A stretch of DNA of 64,000 nt from Melieria omissa (GCA_963971225.1 OZ020267.1:154495920-154559919), one strand, 5' to 3'. Numbered from the stretch's first letter, positions 10,301 to 22,553 are shown. Notes: generated from the letters alone by a model not told the origin. A program made the numbers and translations.

Positions 10301-13300
10301 GATTTTGCGAAGCACCTTCCTCTCGAACACTCCAAGGGCCGCTATGTCGTTTCGTGTCATTGTCCATGCTTCAGCGCCATAGAGGAGCACGGGCAAGATA
10401 AGCGTCCTATAGAGTGCAAGTTTTGTCGGTCGAGAGAGGTCTCTACTTCTCAATTGCCTACCGAGACCGTAGTAGCACCTGTTGGCAAGAGTTATCCTTC
10501 GCTTTATCTCCAGACTGACATCATTGCTGCTGTTGATGGCGGTGCCAAGGTAGACGAATTCCTTGACAACTTCAAAAGCATACCTGTCGGCCTCGACGTG
10601 AGACCCTAGCCGCTGCGAGTCCCTGCGTGTAGACAGCATATACTTCGTCTTGCCCTCATTTACCACCAGACCCATTTTGGCAGATTCTCTTTCGATAGCC
10701 GCAAAGGCAGCGGTGACATCTCGCTTGTTACGTCCGATGACATCAATATCATCAGCGTAAGCAAGGAGCTGGACACTTTTGTTGAAAATTGTGCCATTAC
10801 GATGTACACCGGCCTTGCGCAGAACACTCTCCATGGTGAAGTTGAAGAGGTCGCAGGACAAAGGATCGCCCTGTCTGAAACCTCGAACGGTATCAAAGGG
10901 GTCGGAGAGGTCACTTCCAACCTTGACGGAGCTGCGCGTATTGCTCAACGTCGCTCTGCAAAGTCTAACGAGCTTTGCAGGGATACCAAGTTCAGACAAT
11001 GCGGCATATAGGCGATCCCTTATCGGGCTATCGAATGCTGCCTTGTAATCGATGAAGAGATGGTGTGTATCGATTTGGTTCTCATGGGTCTTCTCCAGGA
11101 TTTGGCGTAGAGTGAATATCTGGTCGATGGTGGACTTACCAGGTCTAAAGCCGCACTGATAAGGTCCAATCAGCGCCTTGGCGAGTGGCTTTAGTCTTTC
11201 ACATAATACGCTCGTCAGGACCTTGTATGCAATGGGAAGTAGGCTGATACCCCTGTAGTTGGCGCATATTGTTGGGTCGCCTTTCTTCAGCACAGGACAA
11301 AGGGCACTGAGGTTCCAATCGTTGGGCATTCGTTCCTCCAGCCATATTTTGCAAATGAGCTGATGCATGCACCCAATCAGCTCACCGCCGCCGGCCTTGA
11401 ACAATTCAGCTGGTAGCCCATCCGGCCCTGCAGCTTTGTTGTTCTTGAGTCGCTGGATAGCGACCCGGACCTCGTCATGGCTGGGCGGTGGCACATCCAC
11501 ACCGTCGTCGTCGATTGGTGCCATCTGGACATCTTCACCACTGGCGGTATTGTTCCCTTCGTCGCCTGCGAGCAGCTTGGTGAAGTGCTCCTTCCACAAC
11601 CTCAGCACACCCTGCGCATCCGTAACCAGATCCCCGTTTTCGTCTCTGCAAGAAGATGCCCCAGGCTTAAATCCTTCCGTAAGACGCTTAACTTTTTGGA
11701 AGAATTTTCGGGCGTCATTCCTGCTCCTGCACTCCTCGATTTCCTCACGCTCGCGCCTTTCTTGCTCCCGTTTCTTGCGTCTAAAAAGGCACCTCTCTTT
11801 CTTCCTCTCCTCCCGGTATTTTTCTGTCATGGCTCGCGTGGCGGCCGACTGCAGGGTCTTCTTGTATGCAGCATTCTTCACTGCAGTGGCTGCGCGACAC
11901 TCTTCATCGTACCATTGGTTTTTTGGTGGTGGGCGTCGAAAACCAAGGACATTTTCTGCGGCGACGCGCATAGAGTGGGATAAGTGAGCCCATAATCCGC
12001 CGATGTCATCAGGTGGAGAGGGGGAGCGACCGAGCTGGTTGGAGAGTTGAGCGGAGTAGGCTTCGGCTACCCCTTGTGATCGCAGCTTACTGATGTCCAG
12101 CTTTCTTCGCAAACTAGGTTGTGCGGTCTTCGCTGCGCAAAGACGCATGCGTACCTTGGCTGCAACAAGGTAGTGGTCCGAGTCGATGTTGGGTCCTCGG
12201 AACGTGCGCACATCTAGAATGCTAGAAGCATGCCTTCCATCAATCACAATGTGATCAATCTGGTTGCGGGTGGATTGATCGGGGGATAACCAGGTGGCCT
12301 TGTGGATATCGAGGTGCTGGAATCTGGTGCTACTAACTACCATGTTTCGTGCCGCGGCGAAATCGATCAGCCTCAGACCGTTGTTCGAAGTGGTCCCATG
12401 GAGGCTGAACTGCCCGACTGTGGGGCCAAAGATGCCTTCTCGCCCGACCTTTGCGTTGAAGTCCCCGAGGACAATTTTGACGTCATGGGCCGGGCACCTG
12501 TCGTAGACGTCCTCGAGCTTCGCATAGAAGGCATCCTTGGTCGCATCGTCCTTCTCTTCCGTCGGGGCGTGCGCGCAAATCAGGCTGATGCTAAAGTATT
12601 TAGCTTTGATGCGGATCGAAGCCAGCCGTTCGTTCACCGGAGTGAACCGAGAGACGTGGTGGCGAAGTCTCTTGCTGACCACAAATCCGCAGCCAAATTC
12701 GCGCTTCTCCGCATGGCAGCTGTAGTAGATATCGCAGTCTGCTCGCTTGGAGCAACCTTGTCCTGTCCATCGCATTTCCTGGATGGCGGTGATGTCAGCC
12801 TTACATTTCGTGAGGGCTTCCGCCAGTTGGATAGAGGCACCTTCCCTATAGAGGGTCCGGACATTCCAGGTGCATATCCTCAAATCATGGTCCTTGAATC
12901 GTTTGCTGTGGTCGTCAACATTGTGGGTTCCTTCCGAGGCTTGCTTTTTGGCTTTCATTGGTATTTGGTTTTCCGTGGCGGGCACCAAACCCTGCGCACA
13001 ACCCAAATTTTAAGTCCTGGGGATAGGACTCGCTGCACACATTAGTTCACTATTCAGCGGATGCCAAATAGCTATCCAGAAGGGCCGCGCGGAGGCTGTG
13101 CATCAGCTTGGATTGGACAGGGACAAGGATCGTTCTGGCGTTCGCCAGGTTGAACGCAATCAGAGACTTTACCTTGTATGTCCGCTCCCTCCCTTGAGTT
13201 TTGAGCCACGGGTGTTGCACTTTTCTATAAAGTGCCATAATTACAAACAACAGCATAAGCAAAAGCCAGCGACGAATCCGTTTCTATTTACAATATTTTA

Positions 13301-15214
13301 ATGCATTTGTTGTTGTTATATAAAAATGTAATTGCTAAAACGAGCCAGCAAGCAACGAGCAACAAGTTCCGCTGCCAGTCGTTGGCCCTTTCAGTGAACA
13401 AACTTGCATTCGCGATCTCCCAATGTTTGTTCGTGTAAAGCGACTGTAAAGCGAACCAAAACAAAAACTAAAATGTGTAAAATATTGACCAAAAAGGAAA
13501 TGGCGAGCAACAAAAACAAATGCGAGTTGCGACACATGCAATGCCAATGGGACACGTCACTCCACACAACGTTCATACTCACTCACATCCGCGCAAAGTG
13601 ATTAAAATATACACAACTGTTGCAGCTGCAATTACTGAAGTGTTCCTTTTGAGTTTTGACTTTGTTAAATCAGAGTTTGCCTTATATTTTCAGCCGGTGG
13701 CCGAACAGAAGCTCATTTACTCTGGTCAACTGCTGAACGACACGCTGCTGCTGAAGGATGTTATACGCAGCTATAAGGACGTATACACTCAGAATCACAT
13801 TTTTCATCTGGTATACACGCCGAAGCAAACACTGAACGCGAACTTAATGCAAAAACCAAACAGTAAGCAACCGTCGTCAAGCAACGCCGCCGTCGTCCCC
13901 GATATGAACACGAACATCAGCTCAAGTGACGGACTGCGTCAGCGGCATGTTGCCGGCGGTGCAGCACAGACGCAGCACGGCCAGCATCAGCAGCAGCAGA
14001 GCCAACAACAACAGCAGCTGCCCGCCAATGCACAGTCACAATACAATCCGCAGCTGCTGGCCAACTGTCCGCAATACGATCCGAATAATCCGCTGCAGAC
14101 GCTGCCTTTTAGTTTCCCCGGTCAGTTCAACATGCAGGCCCTGGCCACACAACAGGCTGCCATGTACAATTGGATGCAGCAGGTGTACTCACAGTACATG
14201 GATCAGTGCATACGCATGTAAGTATCGACACAGCTGGCTGTCCATTAAAATAAATTTTCTATTAATGACTACGACTTTATTTCAGGTCTAATACCACCGC
14301 AACCGCTGGCATAGCCAATGTATCCACCACACCACACGTCGCCGCCGCAGTGAGCGCTAACGCCGCTGTGGCTTTGCCAGCAAATCCTTTCTTACAATTG
14401 CAGCGTATTCCTTGCAACGGTCCACATGCCGTTCCTGTGGGCGTTGCTGCGGCCGGCGCCACCACTCCTGTGATACAATTTCCCAGTGCAACGGCTACGG
14501 CCGCTACGCTTTTAACAGCACCGCCACCACCACAGGTGAGCGTCGCGCAGTCGCAGGCCACGGCGGCGGCCAGCGCAACAAGCACTGTGCCAGCGGCAGC
14601 GCCAGCGGTTGCCGAGCAGCCGAATCAGCCCCAGCAGCCAGCGCCGCAGCGACAACAGGTGGAAGCACCTCGTTTCCCGAACATCGTGCAGGAGGAGCAG
14701 GAGAATCGCGACTGGCTGGACAGTTTCTTCTCGATCACACGTCTTGCCATCTTTCTAACCATACTCTATTTCAATTCATCGCCACTCCGATGTCTGGGAG
14801 TTTTTATAATTGCAGGCGGCATTTATCTGTAAGTGAGATGTACATTTAATTGGTTTTATTTTGCTTAATGCATTTCCATCGGTTTGTTGTAGATATCACA
14901 TTGGCGTTTTTCACTTTCGCCCCGAGCGCAACAATAATAACATCAATCGTAATAACAATGCTGCTGCGGAGGCAGATCAAATACGCCAAGGTGTGCGCGA
15001 GGTGCAACAGGCGGCGGAAGCTGCTGCGCAGCAGGCACAGGGCAATGAGGCCACGAGCGCCGCGGCTGTGGAGGGTGCGCCCAATAGCGTTGCTGAGACT
15101 GGTGCTGATGGCACCAACAATACCAACAACAACTCGACTTCTGTGATTTCCGTGCTGCGCACCTTCGTGGTGACATTCTTCACGTCGCTGCTGCCAGAGA
15201 CGCCGACGTTGTAG
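7353..15214 (+). CDS. Herp: Herp: ER-membrane ubiquitin-like-domain protein
   Basis: Four coding exons, 7353-7580, 13694-14217, 14286-14828 and 14893-15214, give 538 aa with all phases closing. Residues about 37-112 form a ubiquitin-like domain (SVKLLIKASNQQFDDQ... QKLIYSGQLLNDTLLLKDV) split by intron 1. A Gln/Asn/Ala/Pro-rich linker follows. A hydrophobic region at about 400-435 (ITRLAIFLTILYF... LRCLGVFIIAGGIYLYHIG) fits the double-pass membrane hairpin of HERPUD proteins. HERP is induced by the unfolded protein response and scaffolds the Hrd1 complex in ER-associated degradation. The protein is longer than vertebrate HERP (about 390 aa) because of the low-complexity linker. ATG 7353 is preferred; the same frame upstream offers only a GTG. 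Intron 1 (6.1 kb) contains a complete retrotransposon on the opposite strand. Confidence 0.93.
7581..9925 (+). other. Herp intron 1, left part
   Basis: Non-coding. It contains a 29-bp direct repeat (8304-8333 and 8496-8524) and a TATG/CA microsatellite near 8908-8938. Apparent short frames lack family features. Confidence 0.6.
8304..8524. repeat. Pair of 29-bp direct repeats
   Basis: TATGATTG(C/T)TCAGAACCCAGACGATAGAT occurs at about 8304-8332 and 8496-8524, with one mismatch, about 190 bp apart within Herp intron 1. The sequence between them is AT-rich. It could be the edges of an unrecognised small repeat or a local duplication. Confidence 0.5.
9941..13203 (-). mobile_element. RTE-like non-LTR retrotransposon, apparently full length
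   Basis: The element is flanked by a perfect 15-bp target-site duplication, AGCCACGGGTGTTGC, at 9926-9940 and 13204-13218. On the minus strand it has a short 5' leader (13203-13007), one long ORF and a 3' UTR of only about 33 nt. The 3' end is a tetranucleotide microsatellite tail (AAGC repeats, about 9941-9955) instead of poly(A). A single endonuclease-plus-RT ORF, very short 3' UTR and simple-repeat tail are typical of the RTE clade. The perfect duplication and intact ORF indicate a recent insertion, antisense to Herp inside its first intron. Confidence 0.9.
9974..13006 (-). CDS. RTE-like endonuclease/reverse transcriptase polyprotein
   Basis: A 1010-aa uninterrupted ORF. The N-terminal ~300 residues are an apurinic-like endonuclease: RICTWNVRTL, DITAIQEMRWTG, VLGDFNAKVGREG, QIDHIVID and SDHYLV supply the usual N, E, D/N and D/H residues. 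A Lys/Arg/Glu-rich linker follows. The RT domain contains NNKAAGPDGLPAELF, NYRGISLLP, QCGFRPGKSTIDQI, LFIDYKAAFDS, FRQGDPLSCDLFN and the catalytic LLAYADDIDVIG. The C-terminal thumb-like region includes FVYLGTAINSS and IQRLRWLGHVCRM, and no RNase H or Cys-rich gag region is seen, as in the RTE group. All catalytic motifs look intact, so the copy may be mobile. The stop codon lies in a 3' hairpin loop. Confidence 0.92.
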   Translation of the reverse strand: MGCAQGLVPATENQIPMKAKKQASEGTHNVDDHSKRFKDHDLRICTWNVRTLYREGASIQLAEALTKCKADITAIQEMRWTGQGCSKRADCDIYYSCHAEKREFGCGFVVSKRLRHHVSRFTPVNERLASIRIKAKYFSISLICAHAPTEEKDDATKDAFYAKLEDVYDRCPAHDVKIVLGDFNAKVGREGIFGPTVGQFSLHGTTSNNGLRLIDFAAARNMVVSSTRFQHLDIHKATWLSPDQSTRNQIDHIVIDGRHASSILDVRTFRGPNIDSDHYLVAAKVRMRLCAAKTAQPSLRRKLDISKLRSQGVAEAYSAQLSNQLGRSPSPPDDIGGLWAHLSHSMRVAAENVLGFRRPPPKNQWYDEECRAATAVKNAAYKKTLQSAATRAMTEKYREERKKERCLFRRKKREQERREREEIEECRSRNDARKFFQKVKRLTEGFKPGASSCRDENGDLVTDAQGVLRLWKEHFTKLLAGDEGNNTASGEDVQMAPIDDDGVDVPPPSHDEVRVAIQRLKNNKAAGPDGLPAELFKAGGGELIGCMHQLICKIWLEERMPNDWNLSALCPVLKKGDPTICANYRGISLLPIAYKVLTSVLCERLKPLAKALIGPYQCGFRPGKSTIDQIFTLRQILEKTHENQIDTHHLFIDYKAAFDSPIRDRLYAALSELGIPAKLVRLCRATLSNTRSSVKVGSDLSDPFDTVRGFRQGDPLSCDLFNFTMESVLRKAGVHRNGTIFNKSVQLLAYADDIDVIGRNKRDVTAAFAAIERESAKMGLVVNEGKTKYMLSTRRDSQRLGSHVEADRYAFEVVKEFVYLGTAINSSNDVSLEIKRRITLANRCYYGLGRQLRSRDLSRPTKLALYRTLILPVLLYGAEAWTMTRNDIAALGVFERKVLRKIFGPVRVGDDYRIRTNNELYELYKDMDVAQRINIQRLRWLGHVCRMDDEAPAKKAFDAMVGGRRRRGRPCLRWKDQVEEALVSLGVTNWRRRARSRGAWREVLRQAVTR
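13219..13693 (+). other. Herp intron 1, right part
   Basis: Non-coding intron sequence ending in a T-rich tract and CAG acceptor at 13691-13693. It is the continuation of the pre-insertion intron after the RTE target duplication. Confidence 0.7.
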
Positions 15215-17505
15215 AGCAATTTGCGACCAAGGACCCTGCCAACCGGATTGAGCGTATTTCTATTAATATTATTATGAATTATTGTACCGAACATTTGTTT
15301 GTCGATATACTATGAGAGCGAGCGAAAAACTAACACAAATTATTGTTCACCACAATCACCACCACCGTAGCTAAGTGTGCGCAAAACCCGAACGAACTAA
15401 AATCATCCCTTTTGTATTTACAATTTGAATTTACCGGAATTAAATAGTGCGTAAATTATAACTATGATTGATTAAATTTTGAAAATGAATTGTATAGTTT
15501 TTTGACCACTTTTGAAGTTCGAAATTCCTTTGCAGCAGCACTTTCGTAGCGAGCAGCAGTGTTTGCGACGTGATAAGCGAGAAATTGTGCTGTGGCATGC
15601 AACTATGTATTTAAGTTTACATACATTTATCCTGTTCATTTTTATTTGGGAAATAGTGGAAACAAAGATGACGAAACGAAGAATGGGAAAAACAATGAAT
15701 AGTGGTAACCATTCGCTTCCTTCCCGGATATATTATTTATCTGTTTAGTTTAGTACACGGCATTAAATTGAAGCTGTTGCGCCGAAAGGCGCATACTTTG
15801 TGCGTAGACTTAAGTATGAAATACATACACACAAATATTAACATACACACAAACACACGTATAAACAAAAGAATATATTTTAGTGTAAGAAATTCAAACT
15901 AATAAAATGCTTTATTGATTTATAGAGTAAAGCAGAAAGCGTTTTATTAATGTGTCCCACTTGCAATCAAATGTTTATTTTGCTGTCTACTTGTATGATA
16001 ACGCAATTTCTTTGATTGTATTGAACTTGGTTTTACAGTACAAACATTTGTTTTAAGATGGAAAATATTTTAAGTAAATTAACGTATTGACTTTTAACTA
16101 TGCTACCAATTAATTTTAACATCTTAAATTATAACAATTGCCACTTTGTTCGAACAAAATATCAAGTCCAATGTATACAGTGATGGACTGTTGCTGGTGC
16201 TTTTTGGTCCTATTAACTAAAATTCGCATTGCAAGTGGCACTTGTTGACCTACTTAACTTTAAAGGCCAATTGGCTGATAATGCACTTGTACTTGTAATT
16301 TTTTGTTGTGCTCACGCAAAATGTGCAGCGCGCTATTTTTAAATCACGTTTACCACTGCTACTGTAGACAGGGAAGGGGGAGCAACATACAGAATCATAG
16401 AGATGCATCGCTTTAATAACTAACTGTGTGTGAATGCGCAGCAGCCTGAAGACTGCGCTGCAGCTGCTTTGACTGTCTACGGTCAATCTGTGCACCGTCA
16501 CACTTATCACACTGCTCGTCTTTGGGCAGAGTTTCGCTTTCGGACGAGTGGAAAATTTGTTGATGACATTTATGGAAATTTCCACAGGAAACGAATTGCA
16601 TTGCAGTGCTTATGTGCGGATGATGCTTTGCTTGCAGCTGTAACTGAATCGTGTCAATTGTTATTAACAAATTAAAAGGGATCAATTCAAGATTAAGAAA
16701 ACAAAATTTAATAGTTTTAGTCATCAACGATTAGGGTTACGGAACTACACAGTTGCTGTTAATAGGTTTATTTTCCGTAGCCAATATTAGTAGCTGTGGA
16801 CGAGTGCCTCGATAATGGGACAAACCGAAATAGAAATGCCGCAAATTTCCAAATTTCACTCATTGGAAAACAAAACTAATTACGTACTTCGACAGCAGAA
16901 TTCCTCTCCAGAGATAAGTTCGAACTGATAAGCTTCGCAGTGCTTCAGAGTCCCATAGAACGGGCGCCAATGTGCATTATGCCAAAATATTTATGAGCAC
17001 AATATTTTATTGCCCAAAACAAGAGGTCCAAGTGGTGCGCTTTTCTTATCAGCAGCAACTCGAACGGCAGCAAATTGTTTCCATTTGGTGGCCAAGATTC
17101 GTTGATTCACTTATCTGTGCTGCTTGTGGACAAGCAGCGAGAGTGAATGGCGGCGCTCAGCGTGAGCAACGCCATTCATTGTTTCGGACCAAACAGATTT
17201 GTAGGGTACTCAGTGGCGTTGGCGTCGGCGTCGGTGGCTATCGCTAGGGGCTCGGCACGCATAGCATTCAGAATGAATCAAGCGCTCGCCGGAAACGGAT
17301 CACTGTGCACGGATCGGTGTCACCATTGTCCGCGCGGAGAAAGAATTTCGCACTGCTAAAGAAATACAACAGACACACAAAATCACAGGTTAACTGGAAA
17401 ACGAGCATTTTGTGATAAACGTGAATAGACCAGCTGGACCTTATCGGTGTTTAGAGCTTGAACTCTGAATATTTGTCGACCTGGTGATAGACAGCTGGCA
17501 AGAAG
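15215..17505. other. Herp 3' UTR and LKR/SDH upstream region
   Basis: Herp 3' UTR probably extends to the AATAAA at 15901-15906. Beyond that I see no gene. From about 16960 to 17505 GC rises towards the LKR/SDH start, compatible with its promoter and 5' UTR, but no core promoter motif could be fixed. Confidence 0.5.
15901..15906 (+). terminator. Poly(A) signal candidate, Herp
   Basis: AATAAA about 690 nt after the Herp stop, followed by a T/G-containing stretch. Confidence 0.45.
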
Positions 17506-20500
17506 ATGCTGCGCTTGCTGCAGTCTCGCGCCAACATAAAGGCAACAACAACACTAATGGCAACCACTAGAGTGGTCACACACAGCCAGCGGATAACGCT
17601 GCAGGATGTCGTGGCCAAGTCGTTCAACAGGTGGCGTCATGTGAGTACTTGAGGGCAGAGCAAATGGCGAGTTGGTTTTTTTCGAAGCATAAGAATGAGT
17701 CGCCGAAACTTAGACCGCTTAAGGCCAATCACAGCCAATTTGTGAACTCTGCGCATAATCGTTTTCGTTCTGCCTTTCCAGCACGGAAAAGTCATTGCCA
17801 TAAGACGCGAGGATCAATCAGTCTGGGAGCGACGTGCCCCCTTCGGGCCGTCGCACGTGCAGAAGCTGGTGAAACAGGGAGTCAAGGTCATCGTGCAACC
17901 GTCGAACCGACGTGCCTATCCAATGCAGGTGAGTGCCAAATGCTTCCAACGCAATGTGCGCTGTGACTTGCGATTAAATTCTACGCTGTTCGTTTCAGTG
18001 ATTTTCAAAATCACTTGTTTTGGCATTTTTCGCGGCAAAGCTTATCAGTGATGAATTGATTACATTGCTCTGTACCACCGGTAATTATGGTTTTCTGGTT
18101 GCCAGCGAACGATCCAAGTGAAAGTGTAGTACGTAGTGTAGAGCTTTTCGAAGACACAGTGAACCCGCTAATCACCAACAACTGCGTCGCCACCGGTTGC
18201 TCTTATCTCCGCACTGCGACTTGACAACGCAGTTTTTGGCAAATTCCGACAAACAACAACACCCGAAAGGGAAATTCCCTGCAAAACATAATAAACCGAC
18301 TATTGCCACGCTGTGCGTCGTATCGACTTGTATGCTCACTTCCAGCGCGAGTGCGCAGTCTGGCGAGTTGTTGAAAAGTTCACATGTACTATATAGTAGA
18401 TATAGTTAGTAGATATAGAGTGTTCGGGGTTTGGGGTCAATCGACGCTAAGTGGAAAGGAAATGTTTTTTGATCAGACTTGGAGTTTGAATATTAAGTTG
18501 GCACCTGCCAATAATAAATTAAAATGTGCGTAGGTCCCATAACAGCTTAGATTCGTAGATAGCAGCATAATTAAAGGCGCAAGCACCATTTGACGATAAA
18601 AGTAAAGTGCGTGATATTTCATTTTCCTTGTGCTCGAGATAGGAAATTGAGAGCCGAATGCGAAAGTAAAAGTGTAGATCAAGCAAAGTGCTGAAGCAGT
18701 GCGAGTTTGCAGATAGAGCGGGAATGCTTTGTAGTGGCGATAAGATACATTTTGCTTTCAGCGCAAAAGTCTTTGCACGCTGCGAGATAAGGTTGCCAGA
18801 GCTATCGCATCATTATTGTTAGATTGCAATACTCAACTTAATAGGAATCAACTGTACAATGAATAATTTTATCCCCTTGTATTCGTCGTTGTGAGCAAAA
18901 TATTCACTCAAGTTGACATAAATTGGATATGTCATCATTTCTAGCGTCAACAACGCACTTAACTAATTTGTTAATCGTCGCACTAACTGCTTAGGAAAAA
19001 ATGGATACCGAGTTATTGATCTTTGATTAGCAGGAAAAGCCTCTTAATGAAAATGTCCTTTATTACTGTAATTAACTCGTCGGCATCAGCGACACGGCGG
19101 CCCATTCATCATTGAATGTGAACTATTAATTAACTCTGCCCTTTGTCTGGTCGCGCGCACAGGTCTACTTGCAATCGGGCGCCACCGTGAAGGAGGACAT
19201 CAGCGAGGCGTCCGTCATTTTCGGCGTCAAGCAGGTGCCCGTCGACGCGCTCATACCCGGCAAAACCTACTGCTTCTTCTCGCACACCATCAAAGCGCAG
19301 GAGTCCAACATGCCGCTGCTCGACGCGGTGCTCGAGAAGGTAATTGCTGGCTGTGCCCCGAAATGGAAATTACATGCTTTGTGCTAATAAGTAAACAACC
19401 ATCCTTCGTTTAGAATATTCGGCTCATCGATTACGAGCGCATTGTGGACGAGCGCGGCGCGCGGCAGGTTGCGTTCGGTAAGTACGCTGGGGTCGCGGGC
19501 ATGGTGAACATTTTGCACGGCATCGGCTTGCGCCTGCTGGCCTTGGGTCACCACACCCCATTCATGCACATCGGGCCGGCGCATAATTACCGCAACTCGT
19601 CAATGGCGCGCCAGGCCATCAGAGATTGCGGTTATGAAATTTCGCTGGGCATGATGCCAAAGTCAATTGGGCCGCTGACTGTCGTATTCACCGGCTCGGG
19701 CAATGTGTCGCAGGGGGCGCAGGAGGTGTTCCAGGAGTTGCCCATCGAATATGTGCCGCCGGAAATGCTGCGCAAGGTGGCCGAGCACGGCAGTGAGTAC
19801 ACTCTGTGAAGCGAACATAGCGTCGGCCGTAAGCCGTTATGACGTTCTCTCGATCGTTTCATAGGTCAGAGCAAATTGTACGGCTGCGAGGTGAGCCGCT
19901 CGGACCATCTCGAGCGGCGCGAGGGTGGTGGCTTCGATGCCAAGGAGTACGACGAGTATCCCGAACGTTACATCTCGACCTTCAACCAGAAAATCGCGCC
20001 CTACGCATCGGTGATTGTGAACTGCATCTATTGGGCGGTGGGCAGTCCGAAGCTGATCAGCATTCCCGACGCCAAGAATCTGTTGCGGCCCGCGAACACT
20101 CCCTGGCTGCCCACGAGCAAGGGTAGTCCGTCGCTGCCGCATCGCATGCTGGCCATCTGCGACATCTCCGCCGATCCGGGTGGCTCCATCGAGTTCATGA
20201 ACGAGTGCACTACGATCGACACGCCGTTCTGCCTGTACGATGCCGATCGCAACAAGGACACGAAGAGCTTCAAGGGCCCTGGCGTGCTGGTGTGCTCGAT
20301 TGACAACATGCCTACGCAGCTGCCGCGCGAATCGACCGACTACTTTGGCGAGTTGCTGATGCCGTTTGTCAACGACATCATTAAGAGCGATGCCAGAAAG
20401 CCATTGGAGGAAGAGAGTTTCATATACCCCATCAAATCGGTAAGTAATGCCGAAGCAAAGAGTTAAAGACGCAGCCTTGCAACGCCTGTGTGATTGTGGG

Positions 20501-22426
20501 TTATCGGCACTCCGCTGTCCAATCACGTTACTACAACATCCATTCATAGCTAAATGTATGTAACTCATTGAAAACACAAATCGCGAAAACACACTCGAGT
20601 ATTGGCTCGAGAGCAGCACTCGAAGTAGTTTGCGTGCGGACAGCGTGTCCCACGGTCAGTGTTCAATATTCGAGCACAACTAGAATGAATTCCCACTAAA
20701 AAATTCCAGTTTCATTGAAATAGTTTCAAGGGTGTGAAATAACGCTACAAACTCGTTAATTAATTTACCTTCTCCTACACTTTGCAGGCCATCATTGCCA
20801 GCAACGGAAATCTGACGGAGAACTTCCAGTACATACAGGAGCTTCGCGATTCCAATAGGTTTGAACTTGATGCCAATCTGGCAAATATTGGCAAACGTCT
20901 AATCTCGTTATTCTTGCGATTGCAGCCAGCGTTCCCGTCACAAAATGGAGGGTCGCTGTGAGTCCGATAGAAAAGTGCTTGTGCTCGGCGCCGGCATGGT
21001 TTCTGCTCCGCTGGTGGAATGGCTTTCGCGTGAAAAGGACATCTTCATCACAGTTTGTTCGGCGGTGAAGGAGGAGGCGGATCGTTTGGCCGTGAAATAC
21101 ACCGGCGTGGACAGCGTCTATCTGAATGTTACCGAGGGAACTGAACACTTGCAAGAGCTCTGCGCCAAAGCGGATGTGGTGATATCCTTGCTGCCCTATA
21201 GCCTGCATGGCATGGTGGCCAAGTGCTGCGTGGACGCCAAGACTCATTTGGTTACCGCCAGCTACCTGAGCGAAGACATCGAGGCGTTGCATGACGAGGC
21301 GCGTCGCAATGGCGTCACCATTATGAACGAGGTCGGTCTGGATCCGGGCATTGATCATCTGCTGGCGCTGGAGTGCATTCACGAGGTGCAGGCGAAGGGC
21401 GGCATCATAGAATCGTTTGTTAGCTTCTGCGGAGGTCTGCCGGCGCCAGAGCACTCGGACAATGCACTGCGTTACAAGTTCTCGTGGTCACCACGCGGTG
21501 TACTGCTGAACACGCTGTCCGCGGCCAAATACCTAAGCAAGGGTCAGATTGTTGAGGTTTCAGGTGGCGGCGACCTGATGTCGAACCCGAAGAGCCTGGA
21601 CTTCTTGCCCGGCTTTGCGCTGGAGGGCTTCCCCAATCGCGATTCGACCAAGTACGGGGACAGGTACGGCCTGGGCCGCGACGTGCACACGCTGCTGCGC
21701 GGCACCATACGCTACAAGGGCTTCTCGGAAAGCATACAGCCCATGCAGCTGCTGGGCTTGATCGATCCGGAACCGCACCCTATGTTGCACCCACACGGAC
21801 CGGACGTGACGTGGCGTCAGCTGGTGATCAACATGTTGGGTATGTCCGACCCGAGCATTTTCTACGAGAACTTGAAGCAGCGACTGGCTGAGCGAATTGG
21901 AGACGCCGACGGGCTGGAGAGTTTAGGTCTGCTGGACGACACGCCCGTGGAGAAGCTCAATACGCCACTGGATACGTTGAGCCATTACCTGGCAAAGCGG
22001 TTGGCATTTGGTGAGTGCGCGAATGCTGCTGCTGCTTTACTTCTGTAATGTTTTCATTCGGATATCCTTTCAGAACCTAATGAGCGTGATTTGGTTATAC
22101 TGAGACACGATGTGGGCATACGCTGGCCCGATGGTCGTCGCGAGGAGCGCGGCATTAACTTTGTGGTCTATGGGCAGCCGGGTGGTCACTCGGCAATGGC
22201 GGTGACTGTGGGCAAGCCCGCAGCTATTGCGGCAAAAATGATTTTGGATGGTAAACGGATCCGGCATGTGGTTAAGTTGCCTTCATTAATTAGTCTGGTA
22301 CTTTTAGGTGAAATACAAGAACGGGGCGTGGTGATACCCTTCACGCCCGACATCTACCGACCCATGCTGCAGCGATTGCGCGCCGAAGGTCTCACGACAA
22401 CGGAAACATCAAAGTTCATTCGATAA
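17506..22426 (+). CDS. LKRSDH: Lysine ketoglutarate reductase / saccharopine dehydrogenase (AASS)
   Basis: Nine exons: 17506-17640, 17782-17928, 19163-19339, 19414-19792, 19865-20439, 20788-20858, 20926-22010, 22074-22250 and 22308-22426. They sum to 954 codons, close to the ~926 aa of animal AASS, and every phase closes. The N-terminus ([12 protein letters not shown]...) is Arg-rich without acidic residues, a mitochondrial targeting profile. Residues about 45-480 are the LKR half ([39 protein letters not shown]). The SDH half begins near residue 500 with a Rossmann motif [18 protein letters not shown] and includes [16 protein letters not shown]. The enzyme converts lysine via saccharopine to aminoadipate semialdehyde plus glutamate in mitochondria. 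Intron 8 is 57 nt, in frame and stop-free (see findings). Confidence 0.96.
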
Positions 22427-22547
22427 CGTGGACGTTGAATCCAGATATGTAGCAGTAAAACCTTTTGTGTTTTCGATTAAGAATTAGGCGATTAATTTAA
22501 ATGTTTAAATGTGATTTTTAACAATATTTATAATTACAATATTATAA

Positions 22548-22553
22548 AATAAA
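22548..22553 (+). terminator. Poly(A) signal, LKR/SDH
   Basis: AATAAA 122 nt after the stop codon; the nearest good signal, giving a short 3' UTR. Confidence 0.6.

Noticed and set aside
11367..13045. Plus-strand frames of up to 247 codons within the retrotransposon
   Set aside because: They are antisense shadows of the intact endonuclease/RT ORF on the minus strand.
19837..21796. Minus-strand frames of 220-260 codons over LKR/SDH exons
   Set aside because: Antisense shadows of GC-rich coding exons; the plus-strand protein is unambiguous.
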